DNA of 15,564 nt from Clostridia bacterium (GTDB taxonomy: Bacteria; Bacillota; Clostridia; Christensenellales; UBA1242): the NCBI GenBank assembly GCA_900768425.1, contig CAAGCR010000048.1, positions 1 to 15,564 of the forward strand, read 5' to 3'. This document shows positions 15,117-15,564 of this stretch, one piece after another. Below the pieces are notes generated by a model that saw only the letters and a program-made list of their open reading frames with translations, did no database searches and was not told the origin of the DNA. The translations under genes and the position numbers were made by a program. The stretch's first letter is position 1; each line of letters begins with the position of its first letter.

Positions 15117-15564
15117 TTAAAACCTATCATCTAATTCAGTTTTTAAATTGTTTAAATAATATAAAGGCGAAGAAGCAGGCAAATTAAATAAAATTTTATA
15201 CGCTTTTAAATGTTGTGTTTTGGCTTTATATTTGCTGTTAATTTCATTTTTGCCATACTTTCCGTCACCGATTATATAAATTTTATTAAAAGCAAGATGT
15301 GCTCTAATTTGATGAGTTTTCCCATCTTTAATTTTAACTTGCAACAAACTTACATTGCCATTGGTTTTGATTAAAGTATATTCGGTAAAAATTTCCACAC
15401 CGCCGACAATTTTATTGTTGTATATTTTTACTTGACTTTCATCTTTATCCTTAACCAAATATCCATGCAAAACTTTATGTTTTTCAACATTTCCACAAAC
15501 CTCTGCGTAATATAATTTCGTCACATTGCCCGCTTTAAATTCTTTTATAAGTTCCTTTTGAACA
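15117..15564 (-). CDS. RluA/RluD-family pseudouridine synthase, C-terminal part (runs off right edge)
   Basis: The minus-strand frame is open through the window edge (148 residues visible). The GTG at 15524 is internal, because codons upstream of it (VQKELIKEFKAGN) continue the protein, so the true start is outside. The enzyme isomerises uridine to pseudouridine in rRNA or tRNA. Visible family motifs are ELIKEFKAGNVTKLYYAEV, LHGYLVKDKD, and the highly typical DGKTHQIRAHLAF followed by IIGDGKYG. The HRLD motif with the catalytic Asp lies beyond the edge. Whether it is an RluC, RluD or another paralogue cannot be settled from this part. The stop is 2 nt before the alkD-like start, which suggests an operon. 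Confidence 0.85.
   Translation of the reverse strand, partial: VQKELIKEFKAGNVTKLYYAEVCGNVEKHKVLHGYLVKDKDESQVKIYNNKIVGGVEIFTEYTLIKTNGNVSLLQVKIKDGKTHQIRAHLAFNKIYIIGDGKYGKNEINSKYKAKTQHLKAYKILFNLPASSPLYYLNNLKTELDDRF

Noticed and set aside
15117..15524. GTG at 15524 as the start of a complete 135-residue protein
   Set aside because: The frame stays open upstream to the window edge with family-like sequence, and the catalytic N-terminal part would be missing; the gene is partial.
1..15564. Recoded UGA (Mollicutes-type code)
   Set aside because: Full-length conserved proteins translate cleanly with TGG for Trp and stop at TAA or TAG, with no in-frame TGA at conserved Trp positions.

Overview
The window is AT-rich, uses the standard genetic code (TAA/TAG stops, TGG for Trp) and has strong AGGAG-type ribosome binding sites and sigma-A-like promoters. 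The topoisomerase pair resembles the ParE/ParC type of Clostridia, and the surface protein is a BspA-like leucine-rich-repeat protein. I infer an uncultured, probably host-associated low-GC Bacillota, most likely Clostridia-related. I cannot name a species.

Layout. The left edge (1-218, minus) is the start of a Sel1-repeat protein. After a 540-base gap holding a strong promoter and a roughly 210-nt structured leader comes a divergent RNase III (759-1586, plus). It converges on parC (1718-4909, minus) across a shared bidirectional terminator. parC carries a 256-residue Asn-rich N-terminal extension in front of a well-placed internal start that would give a normal-length ParC. parE (5606-7555, minus) lies upstream. 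It is separated from parC by about 700 bases of hairpin-rich repeats, and a second, inverted copy of part of those repeats lies on the other side of parE. A small unknown gene (8161-8469, plus) follows and converges on a BspA-like surface protein gene (8550-11036, minus). Next come a VirB4-family ATPase with fused membrane segments (11447-14170, minus), an AlkD-like DNA glycosylase (14392-15114, minus) and the C-terminal part of a pseudouridine synthase (15117-15564, minus, open at the right edge).

How the genes work together. parE and parC encode the two topoisomerase IV subunits. The alkD-like gene starts 2 nt after the synthase stop, so that pair is probably co-transcribed. VirB4 is a conjugation/secretion ATPase with no visible partner genes. 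No tRNA, rRNA, CRISPR array or transposase was seen.

Most notable observation. Upstream of the surface-protein gene, on its strand, is a consensus promoter (TTGACA / TATAAT) whose 16-nt spacer contains nine consecutive G residues. This is the architecture of slipped-strand phase-variable promoters such as Neisseria porA. The repeat mosaic around parE, with hairpins whose stems differ in sequence but keep pairing, and the two-start parC gene are the next most interesting.
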